Assembly (NCBI RefSeq): GCF_019097595.1
Contig: NC_080731.1
Location: 12,113,571 to 12,177,570 of the forward strand
Reading direction: 5' to 3'
DNA from: Hemibagrus wyckioides
Lineage: Eukaryota > Chordata > Actinopteri > Siluriformes > Bagridae
Length of the DNA: 64,000 nt
The notes beneath the pieces were generated by a model. That model saw only the letters and a program-made list of their open reading frames with translations. It searched no databases and was not told where the DNA came from. This document shows positions 34,196 to 43,790 of this stretch, piece after piece. Numbering within the stretch: the stretch's first letter is position 1; each line of letters opens with the position of its first letter. The translations under genes and the position numbers were made by a program.

Positions 34196-35797
34196 TCTTT
34201 TTCTGTTTGACTTTTTGGTAATATTTTTTTAATGCTTAGTGATACATATTGTTAAAATGATTTCAACCCAATTAACTAATTAATTAATTAATTAAGCTAT
34301 GCTTGCCCATAAACCCCCTTTCCTGGTCATGATGCAAAAGCACTTCAATTAAGAAATATGATCCATCATTAAACAAAAAGCACTGTGGTCCTGATCATGT
34401 TGTTTACTCACATCTCCCCCTAGTGGCGGCTGCAGGTCCGACTCCATGCTGGGGCTCAGGTCTTGCCTCATCACCCAGATGGGCTCTTTGGGTTCGTCTG
34501 GTGTGTAGGGTGAGCGCACTGTCCTGCTCTTCACCTCCTCTATGGCCTCCTTGATGTCTTTGATGGCCAGAGATATGGCATCCCTCTTCTGCCTACTGCT
34601 CCTGACCTGAGCTGACTCCTCAGAGGGGCTGCTCATGGGGGGTTTTCCATCCTCTCCTTTCCCTCCCTCGTTCCCTGACTCCTGAAGCTTTCCCTCCTCA
34701 ACCTGCTCTTCTTCTTTGTGTCTGTCTGCTTCCTGTTCTGCTGCAGGGTGCTCCAGACTCTCGTTCACTTCATCCATGATATGTTCAACATCTTCGTCCT
34801 GCTCACAGCTGTCGGTGCGTGGGTAAGGCGCAAACTCAGCTTCTTTCTCGGGACTGTCGGATTCACCGTCTGAGCGCTCATCGTAGTGGTGGAGTCTGGA
34901 ACCCACAGCCTCCTGCTGCCCGAACGAATCACGCTCCAGGAGCCGGAGCCCGGCACGACGCTGCTGGGGCATGTCTCCTTCAGGGGCTTCTGGGATCTCC
35001 TCGTACACATGCTCCTGGACTCCATAGTCAGCATAGGGCTCGGAATAGGGCTGATCATCAGGCCGAGGCTGAGTGTAAACATAGTTGGAGTAACCAGGGT
35101 TGAGTGCCTCGGTGTTATGTCTGCTTGGCCGCTCCATGTTTTGCAGGGGCTCATGGGGAAGTGGTGGAGGTTGGGGAGGATACTGTGGCTGCTGCTCGGA
35201 TTCTGCACTCTCTGCGTATTCTTCAGCCTCAGGACGTAGTGCTACACCGTACATACCCTCATCCTCTGGTTCGGCCTCCAGCGCCATGACGGCGTCACCC
35301 TCGGCCTGGTCTGTGTGGTTGTGGAAACCGCTCTCTGTACTTGCAGAGCGTGCCAGTTCACTGTGGTCATCCTCTTCATCATCCAATCGCTGTTGCTCAG
35401 CTCTTTCTGCCTCCCTCTGTTGTCTTTCCCTCTCCCTCTGCCTCTGCCGCTGCTGCTGAGCCCTCAGTCGTGCCTCTGTGTCTCCTTGCCTGCGGTAGCG
35501 GCTCACCGCCGGCCGTGGGATAGGCCGCTGAATTTGCTGCTGTTCCACGTCACCTTCGTCAGGCATCCTGCGGGAGGTGCGCGGTCGCCCGGCCCCTTCA
35601 GAGCCCTCGTGACGCCGTTGCCGCTGTGACCCGGGCTGGGAGTGGTTGTTCTCGCTGCCATTACCACTGTGATGATGGCGAGAGCGGCCCGAGTTTTCGT
35701 GTCGTCTGCGCTGAGAGGAAGGCTGCTCTCGGCGGCCCAGATCGGCTTCAGGTGCCTCAACTGGCTCGTAGCCCAGCGGCGCCTCCTGATGGCTCAT
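20420..35797 (-). CDS. apba1: APBA1 (Mint1 / X11alpha) adaptor; all 12 coding exons
   Basis: In transcript order: 35797-34412, 29938-29828, 28849-28810, 28679-28534, 26015-25983, 25139-25053, 23948-23763, 22740-22561, 22458-22246, 22116-21997, 20769-20629, 20491-20420. They give 2,715 bases and 904 aa, with every junction in phase. Neuronal cytosolic scaffold: the N terminus binds Munc18 (around [16 protein letters not shown], residues 148-163) and CASK (PIWVMRQ, 439-445). The PTB domain (about 522-690) binds the NPxY tail of APP. PDZ1 (about 725-808) has the loop LGVVIV and PDZ2 (about 814-890) has QLGFSV. The C-terminal PVYI is the autoinhibitory tail. The Munc18 and CASK regions separate it from APBA2/APBA3. 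It is longer than the roughly 837-aa human protein because the N-terminal region is extended. Confidence 0.95.
20629..20769 (-). CDS. apba1: apba1 coding exon 11 (PDZ2)
   Basis: Residues 835-881: [47 protein letters not shown]. Acceptor is ctgtag, donor is GAG|gtaagg. Confidence 0.97.
20770..21996 (-). other. apba1 intron between exons 11 and 10
   Basis: 1.2 kb. The part at about 20950-21330 is T-rich on plus and looks like retroelement-derived filler, but I cannot assign a family. No coding evidence. Confidence 0.4.
21997..22116 (-). CDS. apba1: apba1 coding exon 10 (PDZ1 end / PDZ2 start)
   Basis: Residues 795-834: [40 protein letters not shown]. Acceptor is tccctcag, donor is ATT|gtgggt. 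Confidence 0.97.
22246..22458 (-). CDS. apba1: apba1 coding exon 9 (PDZ1)
   Basis: Residues 724-794, most of PDZ1: [40 protein letters not shown] and [10 protein letters not shown]. Acceptor is gttgctcag, donor is AAG|gtgcac. Confidence 0.97.
22561..22740 (-). CDS. apba1: apba1 coding exon 8 (PTB end)
   Basis: Residues 664-723: [20 protein letters not shown] (the C-terminal PTB helix), then [20 protein letters not shown] and [13 protein letters not shown]. Acceptor is tgtcctcag, donor is GAC|gtaagt. Confidence 0.97.
23049..23231 (-). repeat. tRNA-derived SINE, nearly full length
   Basis: On the minus strand a tRNA-like head (TAGCTCAGTGGTTGGGATAT as A box, GTGGGTTCAAATC as B box) is followed by a body with CCCTTGAGAAAGACCTTTAA. 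It ends with the tail GTAAGTTGCTTTGGATAAGA, TCATCTGCCAAATGCC. Best copy of this family in the window. It lies in the apba1 intron between coding exons 7 and 8. Confidence 0.85.
23763..23948 (-). CDS. apba1: apba1 coding exon 7 (PTB)
   Basis: Residues 602-663: [40 protein letters not shown] and [15 protein letters not shown]. Acceptor is ttctatag, donor is GAT|gtgagt. Confidence 0.97.
24160..24585 (-). mobile_element. Decayed Tc1/mariner remnant in apba1 intron
   Basis: Long similarity, inverted, to 59490-60155: for example AGAAACATTCCTTTGAGTTT and CACATCTCAAAGGTGTTTTA here correspond to the reverse complement there. Read on minus it is the C-terminal part of a Tc1-type transposase with stops. 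Ends are approximate. Confidence 0.75.
25053..25139 (-). CDS. apba1: apba1 coding exon 6
   Basis: Residues 573-601 ([20 protein letters not shown], then IKVLNADSQ), a PTB core strand. Acceptor is gtcagcag, donor is CAG|gtactt. Confidence 0.94.
25176..25216 (+). repeat. (CT)n(CA)n microsatellite
   Basis: CTCTTTCTCTCT followed by interrupted CA repeats, just 5' of apba1 coding exon 6 in transcript sense. Confidence 0.85.
25710..25739 (-). promoter_or_regulatory. Predicted intronic RNA G-quadruplex
   Basis: Plus strand has CCCC four times separated by single A (25710-25728) and a fifth C5 run at 25735-25739. The apba1 pre-mRNA therefore reads GGGG-T-GGGG-T-GGGG-T-GGGG, a strong parallel G4 pattern about 255 bases after the 33-base microexon. 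Confidence 0.75.
25983..26015 (-). CDS. apba1: apba1 33-base microexon
   Basis: Residues 562-572 ([11 protein letters not shown]), a basic insert within the PTB domain matching MAQKLAKSRKK in mammals. Acceptor is ccaagcag, donor is AAG|gtgcag. It is phase 0 on both sides, so skipping it keeps the frame. Confidence 0.9.
26092..26127 (-). repeat. (CA)n repeat upstream of the apba1 microexon
   Basis: 36-base GT run on plus, hence CA in the apba1 transcript, about 76 bases 5' of the microexon acceptor. Confidence 0.95.
26128..28533 (-). other. apba1 intron between coding exons 4 and 5
   Basis: 2.4 kb of AT-rich DNA with poly(A)/poly(T) runs (about 26649-26663 and 27351-27369). Nothing coding is seen. 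Confidence 0.5.
28534..28679 (-). CDS. apba1: apba1 coding exon 4 (PTB start)
   Basis: Residues 513-561: [39 protein letters not shown] and AQEAVSRIK. This is the first half of the PTB fold. Acceptor is tgtctcag, donor is AAG|gtgagc. Confidence 0.97.
28810..28849 (-). CDS. apba1: apba1 coding exon 3 (40 bases)
   Basis: Residues 500-512 ([13 protein letters not shown]) plus one base of Val513. Acceptor is aaatggcag, donor is GAAG|gtgaga. A short exon leading into the PTB domain. Confidence 0.92.
28850..29827 (-). other. apba1 intron between coding exons 2 and 3
   Basis: About 1 kb without coding signal. A (CA)n run lies at 29766-29788. Confidence 0.5.
29828..29938 (-). CDS. apba1: apba1 coding exon 2
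   Basis: Residues 463-499, a Ser/Pro-rich linker beginning [17 protein letters not shown]. It aligns loosely with the human linker that contains GAESSST. Acceptor is ctttctcaag, donor is GAG|gtagga, phase 0 at both ends. Confidence 0.88.
33246..33700 (+). repeat. Long polypyrimidine (TC-rich) tract
   Basis: About 450 bases almost wholly C and T on plus, with an irregular module CTCTCATTCCTCTTTGTCTC repeated about six times. In the apba1 transcript it is polypurine. Long Ser/Leu reading frames here come from the repeat composition and are not genes. Confidence 0.95.
34141..34193 (+). repeat. (TTA)n microsatellite
   Basis: About 17 TTA/ATT units with one TTG interruption, inside the apba1 intron. 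Confidence 0.95.
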
Positions 35798-35872
35798 GGC
35801 TAGGACAAGCGAGGGTGTATACTCAGTGCATCATCTCCACCAGGCCAGGAGCAGCACAGACCAATCCCAGGC
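34412..35872 (-). CDS. apba1: apba1 first coding exon with 75 bases of 5' UTR
   Basis: Coding 35797-34412 is residues 1-462; 35798-35872 is leader after a tttgcag acceptor, so at least one upstream noncoding exon exists. The N-terminal 150 residues are rich in Arg/Gln/Glu/His (a strong [10 protein letters not shown] coil at about 114-137). Then come [11 protein letters not shown], the [16 protein letters not shown] block (251-268), [20 protein letters not shown] (302-321), [20 protein letters not shown] (404-423) and PIWVMRQ. Donor is GAT|gtgagt. Confidence 0.95.
35823..35834 (-). promoter_or_regulatory. Minimal uORF in the apba1 leader
   Basis: ATG ATG CAC TGA (Met-Met-His-stop) read on minus, ending 25 bases before the main ATG, within the 5' UTR part of the same exon. 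Its context has G at -3, so initiation is plausible. Confidence 0.6.
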
Positions 35873-38300
35873 CTGCAAACACATTGGGAGAAAAGCAGAA
35901 GTCAATCACTAAACTATAACACCTCAGTCATACCTAAGAAGCCCAGATGTAGTTAAATCAGCTGTTTTAAGTAAATACCTGCTTCAAGCTGCATTCTTTG
36001 ATGTCACCTGGGCTTTATGACCCATATGAATGATTGTAATCTATACATTGTTTATATTTTGCTTACCATATAGCTGAACACTAACATTATCGACAGCCCC
36101 ATCCTGGACAACTCGAAAATGTATTTTTTTCTTTGTCTTTAGACTGTGAAATTCATCCAAACAAGATGACAAGCAGCTCGATATTTACTAGTGTAGCTCT
36201 GTAACACGTCCTCTAGGCCACAGGTTTGAAGGAGAAATGATATCAGAAAGCTCAGAACTATGTCCATTATATTTTCTGAAATAACTAACACTCCTCAAAC
36301 AGCAATGAAGCAAACACGGGACACTAAACACATCACGGCTGATCGACTACACTTGTGGTACACGGGAAATTTTATTTGACAAATACATTCATTTAGATAT
36401 GCATTATAAAGGATAATGTGAGAAAACGAACCACAAAACCCGCGTAAACCGAAATGCAATAAACGGGATGCTTTCTATGAAGCTATTTCACACAGTTAGC
36501 TCGATGATTCATAAGTTGTCAGACAGTAATCTGTATTAGGTTTATTAGATGCTTTTTTTATTAAGTTACATCATGATATTAAAAAGAGCCGAATTGACGG
36601 GAGACTGCACAGCCACACGGATTAACAAAATCACATTTAGCACATTGTTATGATGTCTGTCCCAATAAGACAGACTTTAAGCCATTTTAGGCAAAAATAA
36701 GCTCTGACTCCACTGACTACTTCAATTACTGTAGATGATGCATCTTCATTCGGGCACAGGGCTTCATAATACTGCACACTGTCTCTCTATATTTAGATCA
36801 TTATGCATTATACGGATACATTATAGTGCTTCCTCCAGCAGCCACATCCCTGCTTATATGCCAGATAGCAAACAAATGCATGAGTCATGTTTGATAAAAG
36901 AATTATTCCTTATGCGCCATCGTGTACGGAACTGTCACAAATATAGTGCTCGTGTCAGTGATGTGTCATAATATCAGTGTCGAAAGACGACATAATGACA
37001 AGTGACTGTGTAAATGAGTGACTCACAAAGCAGTGCCGGAGCACGAAGATGGAGCTGAGTGCCAGAGATTTTGAACACAAATTGACAGCAGCGCTTCATA
37101 AAGCAGCTTATCCTGTTTCAGTGTGTATATTGGATATTGTGGGGGGTAACATCTCTTCTTATTAGTCATATGAGCCAAAAATAAATAAATAATTTTTATT
37201 TTTTTAAATAAGAAACCACCTGGTTCACACAGACACATTTGCGGAGAGCTCTGGTTGCCACGGTGATACGCTCCCCCAGTGGGCTGCTACTGCCTGAGTA
37301 TATTCACACTGCAGATACATGCATTGAGAACTGCGAAAAAACTTCACACTCCCTCATTCGTATAGCACAGACCCTCCTCTTTCATCCTATGAGAAATCCT
37401 CTGCCTTCCAACCTAACGCTACAAAGAGACGGGGACATGGACAGAACAGTGTGTGTGTGTGTGTGTGTGTGTCAAAGAGAGAGAGAAAATGTCATCAGCT
37501 CCATAAGATTAACCAAATGCTTTCCAAAAAGGATCATCTGCCATGTGATGCTGATTATCCTCAGTCTCAGGTTGCCACCAAACAGACTTTCTTGCCATTT
37601 AGCATCAAAGTGTTGCTTCACAACATGTGCTCTGTTCCAACTTTCACCTGATCTGCACAGCATGCAGCATCCTGTCATACATCAACACAAATTGCACCTG
37701 GAACTGGAGTCTATATGATCAGCAGCGATGCAAGTGTAGAAAAGGAAAGAGTATTCGGTGGCATGAAACATGAAGCAGTACTGAGACTCATTCAACCACA
37801 AACACCGATTATTTTCAAGACTAACCCAACAACACTTATTCTCATGTCTAGCTAGCCGTAGGAAAGGTATGATTGTTAGAATTTGAACATGTTTCATGTC
37901 TCTGATTGAAAAGAAACCAAATCTTAATCTAGAATGAATTAGTTGCAATTAAAGATGAATTAAAATCTGTAAAATTCATCTGTTTAGATATGCTTTGTGG
38001 ATTTGCTGTCGTGGGAAAAAAAGTCATGTACACACATACTGTGAGAGACTCAGTGTGTCTCTACCAGCTCCACAGGGGGGGAGTCACTATATCGTATACA
38101 CAAGTTTACACTGGAACAATGAAGACATTCTAATTTCCTCATCAATTACTGTACAAACCCAAACATATCAAATATTTACATTTTATATGGCATATAAATT
38201 TGTAAGCGTAATCAAACATGTTTCTGTCGAGCAGGATTGTGTTCTAGTTTGTGGATTCTTTTAAAAATCGTTGATTGGTTTCTAAATCGTTTGATTCAAA
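35873..38300. other. apba1 upstream intron, no genes
   Basis: Begins at the acceptor of the first coding exon. AT-rich with a (GT)n run at 37449-37472. No exon, RNA or identifiable transposon seen. Confidence 0.5.
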
Positions 38301-38406
38301 CAAATAGATAGAAAGTCAGATAAGAAATCATTTGGAATTTACAACAATGCTACTAGCATCGATGCTCCAATGTTTTTGTGGCTCATTCTGGGATTTTTTG
38401 TGGGAG

Positions 38407-38436
38407 AGAGAGAGAGAGAGAGAGAGAACAAAAAAA

Positions 38437-38468
<32 letters not shown>

Positions 38469-38474
38469 ACAAAA

Positions 38475-38562
<88 letters not shown>

Positions 38563-38576
38563 AAAGAAAGAAAACA

Positions 38577-38620
<44 letters not shown>

Positions 38621-38670
38621 AAATGAAAAAATAAAACAGAAAGAAAGAAAGAAAGAAAGAATGAAAAAAC

Positions 38671-38750
<80 letters not shown>

Positions 38751-38795
38751 AAAGAAAAAAATAACAAGAAAGAAAGAAAGAAAGAAATAACAAAA

Positions 38796-38831
<36 letters not shown>

Positions 38832-38833
38832 AA
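38407..38833 (+). repeat. (GA)n then (GAAA)n microsatellite
   Basis: A GA run (38407-38427) followed by about 400 bases of GAAA repeats with a few AAC/AAAT interruptions. All long Lys/Glu or Phe/Leu/Ser frames here are repeat artefacts. Confidence 0.97.
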
Positions 38834-39944
38834 CTCTGCTTTCAGCAGAACTCTGTACTCAGCTTCATAACCTCCCTGCTTAAAAAGACTAGAATAAACA
38901 GAAAAGGCAACCCGTAACTAACACAAACATTAAGAAAAAATAACCTCAAAACTTTTGTTGTCATAGTAACGCTTCATGTTACCACTTTTAACTTTTAACA
39001 CCACAGACTTAAACAGAGAAAACATCTATTTTGATATCGATGTGTGAAGAATAAAAAGCGTACTCCTCTGTCTATTCGTCTATAATTGAATTCATCTGTA
39101 ATTTGTCTATTTTTGTCTTTCATTTTTTTGTACAAGCCATGCCATCAAATCTCCAATCAGACCAGAGATAAATAAAATATAAAACTGAAGAAAGTCTGTA
39201 AAAACTCTTCTTTCTGATTGAACATCTCCAGCCATGTAGCTGTTTCACATAAATGCCTGTGATAGGACAAGCAGCGATATCAGATCTGCTACAGAAGCTG
39301 TGATGTGATTTTTGTTTAGAAAATGAAAAACTACAGCAGGGTTTTTCCTGCAAATGTGTATCAGATCTGCTGTGGTATTTTTTATTTTTTATTTTTCAAG
39401 TGCAGTCTTTGCTGTTCTGCCAGCTAACAGGCTTCTGCTGTACCGCTCATGTTTGATAGCTGAACAAAACTACATAAGAAGCAGGCTCACGAGTGGCAAC
39501 AATAAAGCTTTCACAATAATCGCCTGAACATCCGTGTCCATCCACTGGTAGGAAAAAAAGAAAAGAAAAACCAGGCTCTGATTTCTGGCTGGGATGGATG
39601 TAGTTCCTCTTTTGAGCATATTAGCCAAAAGGTGTATAAGGAAGAGGGCAGATACACTGTAGCCGCTCTCATTAATGTGTGTTTGGCTTCAATGGGATGG
39701 ATGAACAGCAGTCAGAAGAGAAATGATGCCAGTAGCGGAGCTGCAGATCTGGTGAAAAGAACAAGTTTAATCTGATGCACTGGCATCCCGCTGGGAGCGT
39801 ATTCCTGCCATGTGCCCAGTGTTCTCCAAATGAGCTTCAGATATACCGGACAAACGAGGTGTCCATCAGGTGTGAGGGCTAAGGTATAAATTTTGTTTTT
39901 TTTCTATCTATTCTAGTTCTGTTCTAGTTTTATAGTGATTAATT
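38834..39944. other. Unannotated AT-rich stretch
   Basis: No gene or repeat I can name. Scattered stop codons in all frames. Confidence 0.4.
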
Positions 39945-40350
39945 TTAACAATGGACAGTGTCTCAAAGCAGCTTTACAGACCATAAATACAGTACAAAAG
40001 GTTCAAGATTTATATTAGACTTATACTTCAATTGATCTGTATTAATCCCTAATCCCTAATACGCATGAGCCTGAGGCGACTGTGGCAAGGAAAAACCCCC
40101 TTTAAATGGTATGAGGAAGAAACCTTGAGAGGAACCAGACTCAAAAAGGAACTCATCCTCATTTGGGTGACACCAGAGAGAGTGATTATGAATATAACGT
40201 CCTTACAGACAGTTGGAGTTGTGCAACCAGGAGCTACCGAGCAACAGGAAACAAAAAAGGAACGAAAAATGATGCACTTTCATGTAAAGGCAGCAAAACC
40301 TGCAAAAAAGTATGCAAATGCAGCAGAATGACAGAGAGAAGGGGGGGGGG
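39945..40350 (+). repeat. Dispersed repeat, longest copy
   Basis: Contains CTCAAAGCAGCTTTACAGA, GAGGAAGAAACCTTGAGAGG, AACCAGACTCAAAAAGGAAC and CATTTGGGTGACACC. Related copies are at 14395-14540 and 54815-55045. It ends near a G run (40342-40352). Confidence 0.75.
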
Positions 40351-40359
40351 GGTGTAATG

Positions 40360-41848
40360 CTACAGAGGAAGGTGAAGCAGTAAAACCTTGGTATGAATAC
40401 AGATGAAGGTCAATAATAAAGGCAGAGCTGACGAGTAAAACCACTGAAACCCTGAAGGACTTTCTTGAGCTCTCATCCCACCATTCCTCCCTTCATCCAA
40501 CTCTCTCCTTCTCTCTGGTTTTGTGCCAGGAGAGCCTTCCCTGTGAGTGCAAATCAGGTTGGCATGTTAGACCACTCTGTGTGTGTGTGTGTGTGTCCTT
40601 TCCAACCCCTCTCTCACACCGCCTCTCCGTGAGCCCTCACGCAAACACTCATCTGTCAAGGACAAAGCAGCATGCCAAGTAGTCTACCCTACACCCAGAG
40701 AACGAGGGACAGAGGACAATGTGACATGATTTGACTTAATGCAGTGACATCTGCTTTTCACCAACGTGCTGTGCATGAGTCAGTGTGTGTGAGCGTGTGT
40801 GTGTGGATCAGATCTGAGATAGGGGAATGATGAAATGAATCCTCTTGCAGTTCAGGATGCAATACATTATGTAGCACGGTGACTCTCTGTAAGGAAACAC
40901 ACTCCTAGCTAGCAGCAGTGGAGACAGGAGCTAAGCAGCTTTCAGTCGCCCCGGCGTCACCTCCGGTAAGGCTGTGCTTATTAACGCGAATAAGACAAAT
41001 ATCCTTCCAGCTGTTGAAGTGCCCCACATCTGAGCATGCAAGCTGCTCCTGCATCATTAAAGACATGCTCCGACATTTTTCTAGTCTCACCATAGACAAG
41101 AACCTGTTTTTATAGCATTTCCATACTATTAGAACTATAAGCAAGGTTTTGATATAAAACTCTGAAGGAATTTAAGAAACATGGACATTAAGGAACAAGC
41201 TGGTTAAGGTGGAATATTTTGGAACTGCACCATCAACGTTCATAAGTAAACCACACATAAAGAATGAAGGAGTGAAGCTGGGGCTGATTTCCTTCTAGCC
41301 CAGACTGTAGATAAATGCATTCAAAACTCTTTGTGATTTAATCATGATTTAATTTGGCATGATACTCGACATGTTTACTCTGGTTGTATTACATCTTCCC
41401 AGGCTACACAATGCCATTTTTCTTTCTGCAGAACTCAAACACTTTTAGCAGATTACCAGTGAAAAAGTCGAGATGCTGAAGGATTATATAGAAAATGTAC
41501 TGCTTCAATTTTCTACTGTTGTTGCATATTACTACACAACCAGCTAAAAATCCACCATGCAGCTGTATTTATTTCTCGGTTTGGGTTGATATTCTTCAGC
41601 ACGCTTAGCTGACACATCCACGTCATCAGCAGTGACTAGGCGTATGAGTGTGCAATAAACATGAGCAAAGCAAAGCAAGTTATTTACGCTTTCCTTGTAT
41701 TTTTCCCCTTAATAATGTGTTCAGAGGAGAAAGTAAACAGACTACGCAGACATTGTCCACAGTACAAATTACACAACAGGACACAAAACTGAAATGTATG
41801 TTTGGTGTTCTTTTGGTTTAAACACAAGGCTTTCAAATTGATATCATC
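40360..41848. other. Unannotated stretch
   Basis: Non-coding in all frames, with a short GT run at about 40575-40596. Nothing else supported. Confidence 0.4.
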
Positions 41849-41849
41849 G

Positions 41850-42173
41850 TTCAGCATGTTTGCCTCACGCCTCCTTGGCGAGTTCGAGTCTCACCTCTGC
41901 TGTGTGTGTGTGTGTGTTCTCATGTGGAGTTTGCATGTTCTTATGCCTCTGGGTTTCCTCCAGGTACTCCGGTTTCCTCCCCCAGTCCAAAGACATGTAT
42001 TGTTGGCTGTTAGTCATCTTTAAATTGTCTTTAATGTGTGTGTGTGTGTGTGTGTGTGTATTGCAATAAACTGGTATCTTGTCCAGGGTGTACACTGCCT
42101 TGTGTCCCGAGTCTCCTGGGATAAAGCCTCCAGTTTCCTCACAACCCAGTAGGATAAGTGGTGTAAACAATGG
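41850..42173 (+). repeat. tRNA-headed SINE, long copy
   Basis: Head with B-box-like GAGTTCGAGTCTCACC, then GGGTTTCCTCCAGGTACTCC, CCCCCAGTCCAAAGACATG, an internal (GT)n run (42035-42059), GTCCAGGGTGTACACTGCC and AACCCAGTAGGATAAGTGG. It runs into the GGAT repeat, which probably grew from its tail. Confidence 0.85.
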
Positions 42174-42370
42174 ACGGATGGATGGACGGATGGAAGGATG
42201 GATGAATGGTTGGATGAATGGATGGACAGATGGACAGACGGAAGGATGGATGGAAGGATGGATGAATGGATGGATAAATGGATGGATGGATGGATAAATA
42301 GTTGGATGGATGGATGGATAAATAGTTGGATGGATGGATGGATGGATGGATAAATGGATGGATGGATAAT
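42165..42370 (+). repeat. (GGAT)n microsatellite array
   Basis: About 200 bases of GGATGGATGAATGG-type tetranucleotides with interruptions, at the SINE 3' end. Confidence 0.95.
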
Positions 42371-42374
42371 GCTC

Positions 42375-43350
42375 AGCTCTGATCATTTCATTGCTGAGCT
42401 GCTAGAATTACATATTATATTTTATTCCTCCAATCAAATATGATCAAAGTTTTTGTCATGCATGTGTTGGGAGAAAATTAGTTTTAAAAACTAATGTGTT
42501 TTCCTTTATTGGAACAAAAGCAGCATACAGGTTCAGATTTGGGTCAACCAGCAGCTGGATGGAAACTTGTCAAATAAGCATAAATAAATATACCCTTCCA
42601 GAAATGGTGCTAGGAGTGTGTGTGTTCTTTGTGTATAACCTCATCTGTGACCGGCTAGTGTACAGAATAATACCTGAAATAGCAAGAGCAAGTACAGCAA
42701 AGTATTTTTGCTGAGTCAAACCTGTGCACAAAAAGCAACACAGGCTTAATGTTTACTAAAGCGCACAGGCGTAGGAAATCTGGGAAAAAGAAATATTATA
42801 AAACTGAAGGTTTTACACTATATATGAAAATATTCTTGCAACAGATTAGTTACTTATTGACAGAAAATGCACAGATTTACCAAGAAAACAGATTTAAAAA
42901 GTATTTAATGGCATATGTTGGGTATTGAACCTGACCACCGCTTATTTTTATCACTCAAGCTTACTGTATTGTGTTTGTTCTATAAGCTATTAAAAAAAAT
43001 ACTAAATAATGTATTCAACAGATTCAAAATATTTTCAACATTGTTTTTCTAAAAAATCGTCGCTGTGTGTCTGCTCTGAATAGTGATTTATGTTTAGATG
43101 AATGGTTAGCAGCGGAGAGCTTATTCAAGTCGAGAGTGGATTGAAGTGGAGGGCTTATTTTACTTGCATCATTATGCAATTCAGTGTATGAGGGTTATTT
43201 AAATAAAGTGTTCTGCAGAATCTCCATAAATAATTCCAACAACTGCAGGATTATTTTTGCGTGATCCAATCCGAAAACATTGCCACAGGGACAGAGAAGA
43301 ACACTTTACAGATCAAAGTAATAATTGGCACACAATCCGGTCACTCTTCC
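42375..43350. other. Non-repetitive stretch with possible conserved element
   Basis: No gene. The part at about 43080-43260 is less repetitive and contains the inverted motif TTGCATCATTATGCAA, so it is a possible regulatory element (inference only). Confidence 0.25.
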
Positions 43351-43354
43351 AACA

Positions 43355-43790
43355 CACACACCCACACAAATGCACAAATGCACATGCATGTGTACAGACA
43401 AACAAACACACAGGCATACAGACATGAACACACTCATACACACGCACAAAAACGTGCACACAAACGAACACACATGTTCATACACATGCATGCACACAAA
43501 GAAGTGCACATACGTGCATATAAATGCATAGGTCATTCGTGCACACACACATGCACAAATGCATGCATGTTCACAGACAAACACACAGACATACAGACAT
43601 GCACACAGGGACACACACACACACAAAAACGCACACACAAACAAACACACATGCGTGCACACAAACAAGTGCACATATACACATACACGGGTCGTTTGCA
43701 TGCACACACACACAAATTCATATGCATGTGCACAGACAAACACACAGACATAGACACACACACACTCACATGCACACACACACCTCCATC
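43355..43790 (+). repeat. CA-rich minisatellite with ~160-180 bp units
   Basis: A block around ATGCATGTGTACAGACAAAC at about 43384 recurs at about 43562 and 43722, separated by degenerate ACACAC filler, giving about 2.3 tandem units. The Thr/His/Cys-rich frames in it are artefacts. Confidence 0.85.

Larger units (their letters stand above)
29939..34411 (-). other. apba1 intron between coding exons 1 and 2
   Basis: 4.5 kb. No further exon found. The right third holds the CT-rich tract (33246-33700) and the TTA repeat (34141-34193). Confidence 0.5.

Noticed and set aside
34819..35629. Plus-strand frames opposite apba1 coding exon 1
   Set aside because: Antisense shadows of a GC-rich coding exon; the minus frame matches APBA1 throughout.
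38332..38870. Lys/Glu-rich and Phe/Leu/Ser-rich frames
   Set aside because: Artefacts of the GAAA repeat.
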